A stretch of DNA of 64,000 nucleotides from Podospora bellae-mahoneyi (lineage: Eukaryota; Ascomycota; Sordariomycetes; Sordariales; Podosporaceae). How positions within the stretch are numbered: position 1 is the first letter of the stretch; the number at the start of each line of letters is the position of its first letter. The stretch spans positions 2,728,001 through 2,792,000 of the forward strand of contig NC_085884.1 of the NCBI RefSeq assembly GCF_035222275.1. Direction: 5' to 3'. The position numbers were made by a program, and so were the translations under genes. The notes under the pieces are model-generated. The model did no database searches. It saw only the letters and a list, made by a program, of their open reading frames with translations, and was not told the DNA's origin. Below are positions 33,151-45,000 of this stretch, in pieces.

Positions 33151-33704
33151 ATGAGTCTGGAGCAAGCAATCGAATGTCGAGACAAGGATGCGGATGCGAT
33201 GTATTGCCTCCAAGTCTATAGCGACGCCAAATATTTCGACGCTGTTGTTCAGTCACTGAGCAATACGATCGATATCATTGCCCCCAGCGATGAAAGTTGG
33301 CGTTGGATGTACGACTGTGCGACAAGGGCGAATTTCAAGGGTTTCAATGCTATCTGGCCAAAACCAGGTTTTGATTAAAAAAGGATATACGACCATGCGC
33401 TGGCAGCGTGTGGCGAGGTCCCAGGAGGCTCATGAGGTAATGGTTGTGTCTTGCAAAGCTCTGGATTTCCAAGTTGCAAAAGAAAAAGGAATGCGAACCA
33501 TATTTGTGTGCAGATCTTGGAGACCTCACCACAGTCCATAGTCATGGCGAGTCAAGCGTCATAGGATTCGGACTGGCAGCTTCTTATGCCGACTTTGTTG
33601 TCTGCAATCGCCTTCAACACCCCGGGCATAATGAAGGGATGTACTTGACTGATATTTTGGATCAAATGCACATAGATAAGTACTTAGCTGATGAAGATGT
33701 GTGA
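33151..33704 (+). pseudogene. Decayed haloacid-dehalogenase-like (HAD) gene
   Basis: Pieces of a HAD type II protein appear in order but in different frames. SWRWMYDCATRANFKGFNA is in one frame (33151-33378), like the helix before the second catalytic segment. MLSGQNQVLIKKGYTTMRW and AHEVMVVSCKALDFQVAKEK then GMRTIFVCRSW are in another frame (33278-33541). They resemble the LSGExxxxYKPDPxxY and VMxVAxHxxDLxAAKxxGxxTxFV segments of 2-haloacid dehalogenases. The key Lys-Pro-Asp and Asp motifs are altered, no start or signal for splicing joins the frames, and the nucleophile segment was not found upstream. I call it a pseudogene on weak residue resemblance. Confidence 0.35.
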
Positions 33705-35102
33705 CTTCATGTCTTTACTTGGTAGTCAACTGGTTATGAAATGAAGTCGGGTGTAAGATTCAGATTGACTTCACTCATGTGCCAGCATGCCCTGCCATCT
33801 GATGGAGCTTGGTCCAATGCAGGGCCGTTTTGGCTAAACACGTCCAATGACCTCTGCTCTGCGGCCTCGCCTAACCACTGCACGATAAAGTGATTGTGAT
33901 TCACTGAAACCCAATCAAGTGTCTACAGTAACGAAAATGGGCTTGTTCGTATACCCACGGGGAAATTCTTCGGTCATACTTCCAAAACGCGTCGTGACTA
34001 GCTCCTGTTCATTCGAGCTACAATCAGGTTGGCGATCTCAATAGAGACTACCACTACCGACCTAGGCAGATACCTCTGTACTTATCCAATCTTCATCTCT
34101 ATCATACCCAACATACACGACTACCAAGCGTAAAGTGCTCTCTTTGCCGTCCAATGTAACGTTTCCGGCCCCGGGGCGTTTGCCCGATGTGGGCAAGCGA
34201 AGTAAATACGGCGAGGCCCGTTCGATGGTTACGATGTGTAAAAAGCTCCCAAAGATCCCGTCCCAACGGCTCGCTAAACAAACTCGCTTCTTCACGGCAT
34301 TCAATCAAGGATCTATAACATCTCCGGAATGGTTCCTCTTAGCTCCAGATGACAAAGAGCGTCTCGGGTTGAGAGCATGGATAAGTTACAATCCTGATCG
34401 GTTATTGCAACATTTGACTTCGAGTCTCGCCTACCTTGCCCATTTTTGTTCTAGACTCCTGGCCTTTGAACTTTAGGATGTGATCAGTGACTTGTTGTGG
34501 ACAATGTAGTCATCTCTTGCCCTAGATTTATAACAGTTTATCAACTCTGTTATTGTCTATTCGACCAATGTGATATAGACACAGGGCCATGGTGATGGGT
34601 ATGTAAAGAGCAAACCTATCACAAATAGTCGAGTTGAGATCGGTGTCCAAAACGAGACCAAAAATGAAGTAGTCAAGAACCACTCTGCTGTACCCGCTTC
34701 TCACACGGCAAGTCATATATTGCCCACATCATCTGCAGTCTTAGCATGCACGTTTTCATTGCGGCTGATGTCTTGTTTCACCTCTTCAGAGTGCTGAAAG
34801 GTGTAAGGCTTCGGCCATCCTGCCTCAACCCCTCAGCTAGTGGACAATCAGAGACATGAGCAGCACTGCTCTGCCAACATCATGAGATATTGCCTAGACT
34901 CAACCGTATCCCTGTTCAGTGGTAAACACTCTATGTTTTGCATTCGATGAAACGAAAGAAGCGAGAGGCAATATCTCCATCGCTAGATGTGGGCTTTCTC
35001 CGCTTCAAGTCTGACGATCTTGACCGGTTGCCAGCATCCGTTACGACAAGAGGAATTACAAGCGAGGACATCTCTTGTCTCTTTGACTGTCCCAAAGAAA
35101 AG

Positions 35103-35109
35103 TATATAA
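35103..35109 (+). promoter_or_regulatory. TATA box of the CBP-like secreted protein gene
   Basis: TATATAA lies about 125 bp before the ATG at 35234 and is followed by CCCCTGAATCCCCC and a CT-rich, CAGCAG-rich leader. This is typical of a strongly expressed fungal gene. Confidence 0.5.
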
Positions 35110-35233
35110 CCCCCTGAATCCCCCTCTCTATCCAGTCTATTCCCATCCTCGGCAGCAGCAGCAGTCTCCAGCCAGCACTCGACACCACCTCCAACAAACC
35201 AGCACCCAGCTCTTTTTGCAAAAATCTTTCAAA

Positions 35234-35700
35234 ATGAAGGCCAACTTCCTCCCTGTCATTGCCCTGCTCCTCACCCCCGCCCTCGCCGCTCCCTTTGCCG
35301 AGCCCGAGGCCGAGACCGAGTTCACCCCCATGGCCAGGGACATGACTCCCCGCGCCGCCTTCAACGAAGCCGAAGGTCAGTCGGCCCCCCCCTTTGCACT
35401 CCTTTCTCTCTCACGCTCACTTGAAGCCTGCTAACACGGCGCCCGACAGTCTTCGCCTTCGCCCCTCCGGCCTCCTGCAAGGTCCTGAACTGCATCAGCG
35501 TCATCAGCTCGGCCGTCTGCGTCGCCAACGCCATCGACGATGATGACTACAAGGCTATCCTCAAGTGCGCTAAGAAGGACCAGGTTTGTCATTTCCTTTC
35601 CTCTATCAGACGAGGTTGTTAACATTTGGTTCAGCTGTGCGGCTGCGCTGGCTGCTTCAGCAAGCTCAATGGCTTCTTGGAGAAGTGGGGGATCTGCTAA
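35234..35700 (+). CDS. Small secreted protein resembling fungal calcium-binding protein (CBP) family
   Basis: Three exons (35234-35375, 35450-35583, 35635-35700) give 113 residues. The signal peptide MKANFLPVIALLLTPALAAP and an acidic propeptide-like stretch (AEPEAETEFTPMARDM) precede a compact Cys domain, SCKVLNCISVISSAVCV, with ILKCAKKDQLCGCAGC and KWGIC. Eight Cys in the spacing C-x4-C-x8-C-x14-C-x5-C-x-C-x2-C-x12-C recall the fungal calcium-binding protein family (Histoplasma CBP1 type), although I can only match the pattern loosely. CBP1 is a secreted saposin-like helical dimer. MARDMTPR before the domain could be a Kex2-type processing site. Both introns have standard ends and agree in phase. 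Confidence 0.65.
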
Positions 35701-36105
35701 GTGATTGTGCTGGTATATGGGAGACGAGCGCACAGCGGAAAGAAAATGCCGGGCTGAAAGGGGGACACATGTACATGCTGGGATTGGAGGTGTAGGTGCT
35801 GGGATTTCGTTGTGTATGGGGGGGATGCAATGATTCTAGTAGTCACTCTTTTGGCAATCGATCGATCGTTGTTTTTAATGTGTCGACGTTGAGCTTTGGT
35901 TGTCCAGGTGATGGTGCTCCACTGATGGATCCCTCGGTGAGCTTGAGCAGCACAGCTGAAACTCAACTAGCCGTCCAGCTTACACCGGCGCGCCACTTCT
36001 TGCAAGTCCGAGATGAAGTCGGCCCGACGTCGCTTCACCAATTACTGTCAGTAGGTAAGCAATTAGAGTAGATATTTGGGTATCAATTGTTCGCTCTGAG
36101 GTGAT
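35701..36105. other. Convergent intergenic, nothing recognised
   Basis: Between the 3' ends of the secreted-protein gene (plus) and the RRT8-like gene (minus). It should hold both polyadenylation regions. Confidence 0.5.
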
Positions 36106-37045
36106 CTAGACAGGGTCATCGTGGTACACCGGGTCGTCTGTTTCCTGTTCAACTCGGTCCTGCGCAGTGACTGGCCTACCCACCCGCACACGAGACAACT
36201 CTTCCATCTTGGCCGCCCACATTGCTGCCGCCGAAGTGGTGGTCAGCAAAAAGAAGAAGCTCAGCACCGGGATTAGCTGCAGAACCATAGCCACTGTGCC
36301 AAACCACAGGTAGTCCCAGCTCTTGAAATGCAAATCTCTCTTCATGGTCTTCTTGTCAATTCCACGCAGCTTGTACCATCGGTAGTGCGAGAGTTTTCCC
36401 ACACGCGACCCGGTTATCATGATGAAGGCGGGTGTGCCAATGTAGGGAATAAGGTTGAGGGGAAGGCAGGCGACGAGCTCGAAGATTTGGATCCAGCTGA
36501 ACGGCGAGTATTCGGCGCGGCTTGTGGGTTTGCCTAGCATCTTGACCGAGTTCGGGGCATCGACGAAGAGGACGCGCTGCGGCGCAATGAGGTCGACGAA
36601 GCCATGGTTAATCAAGGTGGCCTAAGCAACAAAACATCAGTAGGGTGGTCGCAAAAAAACAAGGAAATGACGAAACAGCTCCTCTCACATCGAAAATATC
36701 CACGCGACATTCGTCGACAAACAGGCCTTCGAACAGCGCCTGTATCAGCACCAGACCCTCTCCCAGCACGAGGACGGTTGTGTTTATCAACGCGCCGGCG
36801 CGTCCTTGGAAGATGTAAAGAAGCAAAAATTGGGGAATAAAAGTAAAGGTAAACAAGATAAAGTAGACGAGGAATGATATGATAGAGAGAGGGAGCAGCC
36901 GGCCGACGAAGATGGGGTAGAATTCTGGGTGTCGCAAAAAGTACCAGATGCCGTGGATGGGGTACCAAGCGGCCCTGGCGGCGCGTGATAGCAGATGCGC
37001 CAAGCGGTGAAAGGGACGAGTCAAGGTGTGTGTACTGGGCGGCAT
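36106..37045 (-). CDS. RRT8/LDS-type membrane protein (EI24-like)
   Basis: Two exons (37045-36689, 36621-36106) give 290 residues. It has the pattern of the outer spore wall protein RRT8/LDS1-2 group: YFLRHPEFYPIFVGRLLPL, FIPQFLLLYIFQGRAGALIN and VLGEGLVLIQALFEGLFVDE. After the intron follow LINHGFVDLIAPQRVLFVD, a long loop, FELVACLPLNLIPYIGTPAF and LQLIPVLSFFFLLTT, making about four to five membrane segments. Yeast relatives sit on lipid droplets or the ER and help build the ascospore wall. The 67-bp intron (GTGAGA...TTAG) is phase 0. The gene is transcribed away from the neighbouring Zn2Cys6 regulator over a shared 0.77-kb region. Its role in this fungus is inferred only from the family. 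Confidence 0.8.
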
Positions 37046-37816
37046 GATGGAATCTAGAGTCGGCGGGTAGAGAAAAGGCGAGACGATGCGCCTGACAGAT
37101 GGGTGGTGTTGCCCACACAGTCGAATGATGGAAGCTGGGATCGCGTCGTCATCAAAGTTCAACAAACAGCTGAGCTCGCAGCTCCCGTCTGCAGGTGCGG
37201 GGTCAAAACAGGCACTGTGTCGCACACAGTCTTGGAAAGGAAAGGTGGGGAAGCACAAGGGGCAAGGAACAGGGTTTTGACTTTCTGCAGGGATTACACT
37301 GATTTCCGACAGGGTGGCAGATTGCGAGGTCTGAGACGGGGCGGTGCCAAACGCAGGGTTAGGGCTGAGAGTTCGTGTGCTTTCGGGGCCATGAACGGGA
37401 TCAGTGATGCAAATTGCGAAATAAGACACCACAATCGATCACCGCGTTGAGCATTAAGGTTTTGAATGGCAATAGCGCCGACAGAAAACACTCGGAACAA
37501 CCATCATGGCCAATGCCAAGTCTGAACAGGACCACCACCATCAGCCATAGCTTCAGCCTCCCTCGCCGAACCAGTCGCAGGATTTGCTTACCTCATCAAC
37601 CATGCACTACGACCGCAGGATGCTTCATGAGCCTGGCTGCCCGGATTTATGGGAGCGGCTGGGAAGAGGGACAACCTGGAACAGCAGTCGCCTTGCTGTG
37701 GTTGGATGCTGGCACTACCTCTCCTTTCGCCAGGCACTGGTGAAGCCACTTGACGACATCAACACTCTCCTCTTGTCAATAAGTTGCCGCAAGAACAACA
37801 GAAACAGAAGCTTGAA
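37046..37816. other. Divergent promoter region
   Basis: Shared upstream region of the RRT8-like gene and the Zn2Cys6 regulator. No repeat or clear binding site was picked out. Confidence 0.5.
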
Positions 37817-40451
37817 ATGGAAGAGCCAGCTGTGATCCCGGAGAAGACTGGGCAAGCGGGGACGGGCGCCGGGTCCGGCCCGGAGTTATCCTCGACAGCA
37901 GCACAGAAGAAGAGAAGTCGCATCCGCTTCTCTTGCACAACCTGCAGGGACAAGAAGTAAGCACCTGGCTCAGATTTTGACAGGTGGCAGCTGACACTGA
38001 ACATTCTCAAAGATTGAAATGTGACCGCCAAACCCCATGCGACCAGTGCATGAAGCGAGGGATAGAGGCTACTTGTGAATTCATCCCCTATGTCACTGGC
38101 GGGTCCCGCCCCGGACCGGCTCTTCCTGCGCGTCATCACCCAAGAGACGCCACGAATCCTGCTACGACGACAGCACCTGCACCTGACAGCCACCGCTCCA
38201 AGCCCGCTGCCAACGACTCGGCCGTGCATGCCCGGCTCCGACACCTTGAGCACCTCGTCCAGGTTCTCAAAGCCCAACGCCGTGAAGCTGTCCCTGTTGA
38301 ATCAACCGCCGGTGTGGCCGCCGACTTTGGTGACGATTTCCAGGAGGATGACCTTCCCCGCATATCAGCCCGCGTCAGAGAGACGGCTGGAATGATTTTG
38401 AGCGATTTGCGTTACGTTGATGCCTCCCACTGGGAATCTATCCTCAGCGATGTACGCCTCCACCTTTTGCATCACATCTATACCCACAAGTTCTAACAAA
38501 ATCAATACAGGTTCTAAGTATCACCGGAAGTCTGGACAGACCTGAAGATGTGTTCCAGGACGATGATGATCCCATCGTTCCGCCCAAACTTGAGCGTCAA
38601 GGACAACCCGACTTGTTGTTGGGCGGCTGGCCAAGGCTCTCTGTCGAAGAGCTGATTCGCTATCTGCCTCCTCGTGCTATTGCTGACCGACTGCTTGCCC
38701 GTCTGTTCCAGGCCAAAGAACCAGGATGGATCATGTTCCACATGCCCAGTCTTCTCAGGCACTACGAAGCCTTTTGGGAGCACCCCGCCACCATGACTTA
38801 CACCGAGCTCGCCCTTCTCTTTGCCATGTTCTGTAATGCCTCGTTGTACTATATGAAGAGTGGCGAAGAGCTGCCCGGCGGACTCGGCGATGCTGGAGAG
38901 GCGTACAGGATCTACAAGGCCCGGTGTGCCCAGTGTCTGGTTTTGGGTGACTACACCAAGCCCTGGCGCTACAAGCTGGAAGCCATGATTCTTTACTTTG
39001 GGTCGGAATATCTCGGCCAACAAGACGCACATATCAACGTCTCGGTCATACTGTCCATTATCGTCCGCCTTGCCATGCACATGGGCCTGCACCGAGACCC
39101 GAAGCACTATCCAGACATGTCCCCATTCGAGGGAGAAATGCGCCGGCGGCTGTGGACCGTGTTGAGAGACGTGGATATTCTGATTGGTTTTCAGTTTGGT
39201 CTGCCAGGCAACATACCAAACGACTTGTACGACACAGCCCTTCCGCGAAACCTTCACGACGAGGACTTTGACGAGAACACCTTGGAGCTGCCCCCATCAC
39301 GACCAGAAACAGAGAAAACGGTGACGTTGTGGTGCATCATGAAGGGCCGCATCGTCAATGTCTTTTCCGAAATCACCACGGCCATGAGCTCGCGAAAGGC
39401 GCCGGGGCTTTCCGACATTATGCGCATGGATCGAAAGATTGACGAGCTCGCGACTCAGTTCCCGCCCAGCCTCCGCTATCGACCTTTCAGCCAGTCGGTA
39501 GTAGACCCGGTAGACATTATCATGCAACGGTACCAGCTCGAGCTGCTGTTTCTCAAGTGCCGCATCGTCCTGCACCGACGGTACATGGGTTACGCCCGCA
39601 AAGACAAGCGGTACGAGCACTCTCGGCGTGTCTGTCTCGAAGCTGCGACCAAGACGCTCCGTCATCAGTACGACGTTCATTGCGAGCTTCAGACGGGCGG
39701 CCGCTTGTCGCACGAGCGCAGCCATTGGTTCTTGAGCAGTTTGAGCACCCACAACTTTCTTTTGGCGGATATGATCCTCTGTCTAGAGCTGTGGTTTCTC
39801 AAAGCCAGGGAAGGGCGGAGCCCTCCGGTGGTTGAGCAGTCTCCCGAGATGATCATGACGAAGGACCAGATTCTGGATATCTTGCGGACATCACGGCTGA
39901 TTTGGCAAGGGAGGCGAAAGGAGTCGGCCGAGGCCAACAAGGCGTTCAACATTCTCACAAAAATGCTGTCTTTGTCCACGGGCGAGAGCCTTGATGGGAG
40001 CCCAGAGTCGAGTAACAATAGCGCATACGACAGGCTTGAGACTTCTTCGTATCCGGCAGTGCCAGTTATGACGTTTGCTGGTCTGGAGACGGGGCTGCAT
40101 CCAGCGCCGGGGCTCGGGTCGCAAGCTCCACAAACGATAGTTCCCACGGGGTGGGCACCTGTTGCCGGAGGCGAGTTGCCGCTGGACGGGCAGGCGGCTG
40201 TCACTTGGGGACATGGATTCCAGCAAGACCTTCCAAATTTGGGACATGTGGATGGGCTGATGGATCCGAATTTGGGGGGTGATTGGGTAAGTGCCTGGAC
40301 TTCAAAGATTTGGGCTAGATGGTTCCTGTTGGGACATGTGCTGACCATGATGATGCAGACACTCTGGGACAATCAAATCTTGAACTCCAGCGATGGGGTA
40401 CCACAGATACCATGGGATACTTTTTTTCAAGCAGGAGGATATGGGCTTTGA
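37817..40451 (+). CDS. Zn2Cys6 transcription factor with fungal-specific TF domain
   Basis: Four exons (37817-37956, 38013-38451, 38511-40286, 40359-40451) give 815 residues. The zinc cluster is C40-x2-C43-x6-C50-x5-C56-x2-C59-x8-C68, preceded by the basic QKKRSRIRF. A linker and short coiled coil (HARLRHLEHLVQVLKAQRRE) follow. The middle-homology domain (about 250-600) has LIIVRLAMHMGLHRDP-like text: SIIVRLAMHMGLHRDPKHYP and FEGEMRRRLWTVLRDVDI. An acidic/Gly-Pro C-terminus may activate. Intron 1 splits the cluster between CRDKK and LKCD, a common place in this family. The last intron (72 bp) is a multiple of three without a stop, so its retention would only add 24 residues. The target genes are unknown. 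Confidence 0.92.
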
Positions 40452-42000
40452 GTATCTGCTTTGCATCGTTGTCATCATCAACTATTTTACTGTTTCTTCA
40501 TCGCTGTGTTGCCATATGGCTGCCATGCTCCCTCTATTGTTCTCAAATCACCTCAACAGAAAGGAAAGTGCAACGAATGGCAAGTACAAGTGCCATCAGG
40601 TGTCTGACGATGGTGCTCGCGTGGAGTGGGCCTTTTTAAAGTTTGATGGCTGCCTGCTGCTTCGAGTGGAGAAGGAAGGAGCCTGGGCAGTGTCTCCCGT
40701 CGGGCAGTCTGTGGATTTGATTTGAAAATGCAAGAATCATGACCACCCCTTGCGGGAATGCAAGAGCAACAGTGGTGCCCTGATATGGAAACATTACCCG
40801 CCTTTTCAATCATGTAACGAGTTACTTCCGCTCCCGGGTCATTGAATGTTGGGAAACTGGAGACCAGGCAAGCTGGAGCCGGGACCAGCGTCAGAACAAG
40901 ACCGAGTGGAATAAATTACCCGGGCTGACTTCCAGACTTCGATTGCAATTTTCACCTTCCGTCTCTTCCTTCAAGTGTTGGTGACTGAATGGCCCCCGAG
41001 GAACGGCGTAGACAGCTAAGGAAGGAACCAGCTGCGAGGATGACAGAGCAAGCTACACTCACGAGCCCGGAATCGTGTCAACCTCCACGATTCAAGAAAT
41101 CCACAGTCAACACATTCGCCCCTGTTTTTCCATGACTTTTACTGGATTTCAATACATGTTGAAAACGGCTTTAGGCCTGTCAACTATCGTTTCATGCCTC
41201 TTTGCTATAATTTAAGACCTATAAATGTGACAATAAGACATTTGAGAGATGGTAAAAAGCGTTAAAACATATTGAATAGTCCTCAAGAGATAGTTAACAG
41301 GTCTCAAATAATATTGATAAGAAATTCAGAAAAACAGTGGGAACCTTTACTCACCCCCTATGGTGTTGCGAGCGCGGCCCTCCCTAGGTATCTACCGATT
41401 TACTTACCGTTTTCATAATATAATAAAAGGCCTGTAAATCATGTTTTGAGGCCTCTTAACTATATTTTGAGGTGTTTGAATCATCTTTTGGGGTATTTAA
41501 ACTATTTTCAAGGCCTCTTAACTATCTTTCAAGGTATTTGAATTACTTTTTATGGCTTTTTACCTACTCTTTTTAAGACGTTTGAATTATTTTTTAAAAC
41601 ATTAACTTCTGTATAAAGAAGGTCCCCTCCAGAATCATGTACGTCAGGTAACAGTTCATGGCTACCTGTTACCATGGCACAGTCATTGCTCCTTCCCATT
41701 ACCATGAATCTGGCACACAGAAGAATGGCACCACTCGCTGTCACCGGACGTCATGGACAGACCGGGAAGGCACCTCACGCTCTTTCCTGTCTTTTCAGCA
41801 GCAGACATCTTGGATGTTGGGCCACAACACCTGTCACCTTTTAACATTTGACATCTTTGCCAGACCATCTTCCCTCTTCTCTCTTCCGTCCGCATTCCTG
41901 TCCCTCTTCGGCTCCTTTTGTCCACCATCCCTCAGCACGCTGCCATTTCCGCTCGTTTGGAGACATTCATTCCTTTGCAACATCCTGCACCCACGACACC
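40452..42000. other. Upstream region of the wall-protein gene
   Basis: A 1.5 kb stretch without a credible gene. It contains two blocks of a 21-bp degenerate tandem repeat (listed separately) within AT-rich sequence. The last 400 bp are CT-rich and form the likely leader. Confidence 0.55.
41173..41595. repeat. Degenerate 21-bp tandem repeat in two blocks
   Basis: Block one (about 41173-41329) reads as seven consecutive 21-base units beginning AGGCCT, ATGCCT, AGACCT, AGACAT, AAGCGT, AGTCCT, AGGTCT. Block two (about 41428-41595) holds about eight units of 20-22 bases, such as AGGCCTCTTAACTATATTTTG and related forms. The shared frame is a GGCCT-like head and an AAC/AAT-TATTTT tail. The 21-base period equals two DNA helical turns. 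A 98-bp non-repeat segment separates the blocks. This is an old minisatellite or a phased-bend region upstream of the wall-protein gene. Confidence 0.8.
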
Positions 42001-45000
42001 ATGCGTGTCCACACCTCTGTTGGGGCTCTGGCCAGTCTAGCCTGGCTATCCTCTGCGGTCGCCGTACCACGGGCGTGAGTGCTTTCACCATGGACTTTCT
42101 TGATGCATGGCTGACTCTTGTTGCTCTGCAGGGAGGATTGGGCCCTCACCGACACAACATGCACCACTACAACGTCTGGCCAGGCCACTGTTATCGTTCT
42201 TCCCGGCGAGTCCGCTGCGTCTTACACGCTTCCGTCAGTTTTCACATTTACTCTTCCCGCCGATGGTGGTGCCGGCTCTGGTTCCTTGGTTTCTTCTGGC
42301 TTGGCAAATGGTCCCTCTTTCGCCTCTTCCACCTGCGAGTCCTCGGAAACTCCTGTTGTTCCTGCCATTCCCACTCCTTCGGCGCCAGTCATTAGCACCA
42401 TTACAGTCCCCGTCTTGACAGTGACGCTTCCAAGCCCGCCACTTTCTTCCACTGGTCCAGATGCAACACCAGTCGCTACAGCGACTGTACCCGGGGAGGC
42501 TGCTTCCAATTCTGTGGGCGTTGTGACGGTCACTATCCCAGAGGGCCCCAGTAATACAGCTACCGTGGTTTTGACCGTTACCGTTCCCCAAGGTTCCGGG
42601 AGCCCTGGAGCCTGGTCCACCATCATCACTGCTCCTGGCGTTTCCGGTGCCTCGGCCGGCCCTCTTGTCACTGTCACCATCTTCACCTCGCCTGCCTCGG
42701 CGGCGCCCGGTTCCCCGACAACTTCCATCGACTGGTGGGGCTCTGACTCGACGGCCTTTGTCACCATTCCACTAGACACTGGCTACGGATCTGACATTTC
42801 GCTGGCGCCATACACCCTCACATACACGCTGCCCGTGGCCCCGGGTTTGACCGATTTGTCGATTGCCACGGTGACTGTGACCCCGGCGGACCTTTCGATA
42901 CCTACAGGCGTTGGACCCTTTGCGACAGAGACCCTGTCGTCGGGCGTGTCTTCCTGGTCGTATGTTCCTGCGCCGCCAGGCACTTCCGTCGTTAGCTTCA
43001 CCGTCTCGGCCAGCGGCACTATTCCTGGCTATACTGGCGTCATCACCGTCACACCAGGCATGTCTTGGGGCCTTCCTACGCCAGTCTCCGTATCTAGGGA
43101 CCAGTCAGGGACCGCTACGCCTATCGCACCTGCCCTTGTCACTGTAACTGTCACGTCTCCTTCGCAACTTCCCACGCCTTCGTCTGGTTTTGCCATGCCT
43201 TCTGTTGTGACCGTGACACCTTCCTTGGGCCTTCCTGCGCCTTCGATTGTTACTGTTACGCCTTCCGTTATTACAACGACGCCTTCCGTTATTACCGCAA
43301 CGCCTTCCTCGGGTCTTCCAACGCCTTCCATTGTGGCCGTGACGTACACCGTCCCCGCGTCACTGGGTTCGCCGGCATCCGAGTATACGGTCACGTATAC
43401 GGTATCCCCGGAGGGCTACAATGGGGGTGGCCCATCCACCGTTTCAGTGCCAGCGCCATGGACCTTTACCAGCGTGCCTACCGGGGACTCCGCCACGCCT
43501 ATCGTTGTCACCTGGCCGAGCGAGCAACCTGGTCCCGTGACTGTCACGGTCACGCCTCCCACTTCTCAAGTTGTTACAACTGTTGCGCCTCCCGCTTCCC
43601 AGACTATCGTGACAGTGACACCTGGCGTCGAGCCAGCCTCGCCGGGCCTTGTCGTCACAACCATTACACCCTTGTCTGGAACTCCTGTGGTCATCACACT
43701 TCCCGACACCGGCACGCCTTTGGCTCCCGCAACATCCGCCTGGACCACTCAAGCCTTTGTCACGGAAACGATTCTCAGCAATAGCGTGGTCACCGTCACG
43801 CCTCCTTCAGGCCCACCCGTCGTAGTCACCATCCCCCAGTCCGTTGCCTTCACTGTGCCCACTGACGTTTCTGGTTTTCCACCTGGGACGACTCAAGCTT
43901 TTGTCACGGAAACAATCGCCAGCGATAGCGTCATCACCGTCACGCCTCCTTCAGGCCCACCCGTCGTAGTCACCATCCCCCAGTCCGTTGCCTTCACTGT
44001 GCCCACTGGCGTTTCTGGTTTTCCACCTGGGACGACTCAAGCTTTTGTCACGGAAACAATCGCCAGCGATAGCGTCATCACCGTCACGCCTCCTTCAGGC
44101 CCACCCGTCGTAGTCACCATCCCCCAGTCCGTTGCCTTCACTGTGCCCACTGGCGTTTCTGGTTTTCCACCTGGGACGACTCAAGCTTTTGTCACGGAAA
44201 CAATCGCCAGCGATAGCGTCATCACCGTCACGCCTCCTTCAGGCCCACCGGTGGTAGTCACCATTCCCGAGTCCATTGCCTTCACGGTGCCTACTGGCAC
44301 TCCACCTTTTTCGGCTGGCTTGTCATCATCGACTTCTGGGACGGTTCCTCCTCAAACAGTGATTGTGTCTCAAGTCACCATCAGCCAGACCATTTCTCTT
44401 GGACCCGGCTCCTCCACGGTTGTTGCTGTGACAACACAGGTCACCCTTCCAGCTGACTCGACCCCTACATTATCGGAATCTGGTGTCCTTGTTACGCCTT
44501 CCCTGGCCACATACACCATCGCTGACTCCTATGGAAATCCAACAATCTTGACTCAATGGACAATCGTTCCTGTCTCGCCTTCAAGCTCCAGCGCAGGCGG
44601 CGGCGGAGGCGATGGAGTAGACGGAACTTTGAGCAGTCCAACTGGGACGGTTCAATTCATCACCATCTCACCAATTGCGCCCGCCTCTGTGATCACGATA
44701 CTGCCATCGGTGGCCCCGTCAGTCATCACCATTTGGCCATCGACAGACAGCTTCTTGACGTCGTTTGTTTCGTCAACTTTAGAGGTGCAGTCTGGCAGTG
44801 CCTCTCCGTCCGAGATCACCCTCTGGCCTTTGCCAACTTCGACTGACACCACTTGCACAACCTTTTCGACGGGGCACGGCTCTCCAACAATCTCGGGCCT
44901 GGGTTCGGCGACGTCTCCATCCTCACTGTCTGTCATCACACTATGGCCATCGACTGTCAGTCCTCCCTACTCTGTGATCACAATCTGGCCGTCGGCGGGA

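Larger units (their letters stand above)
31657..35233. other. 3.6 kb gene-poor, AT-rich stretch
   Basis: Only short frames on both strands. It contains a decayed HAD-like gene (33151-33704) and the promoters of the two flanking small secreted-protein genes. I see no transposon ends. Confidence 0.5.

Noticed and set aside
34062-34476. Overlapping frames on both strands in the 31.7-35.2 kb gap
   Set aside because: Neither shows a domain or splice structure; composition looks non-coding.
42222-43394. Long antisense frames in the wall-protein repeat region
   Set aside because: Expected from the biased Thr/Val/Pro codons of the real gene.
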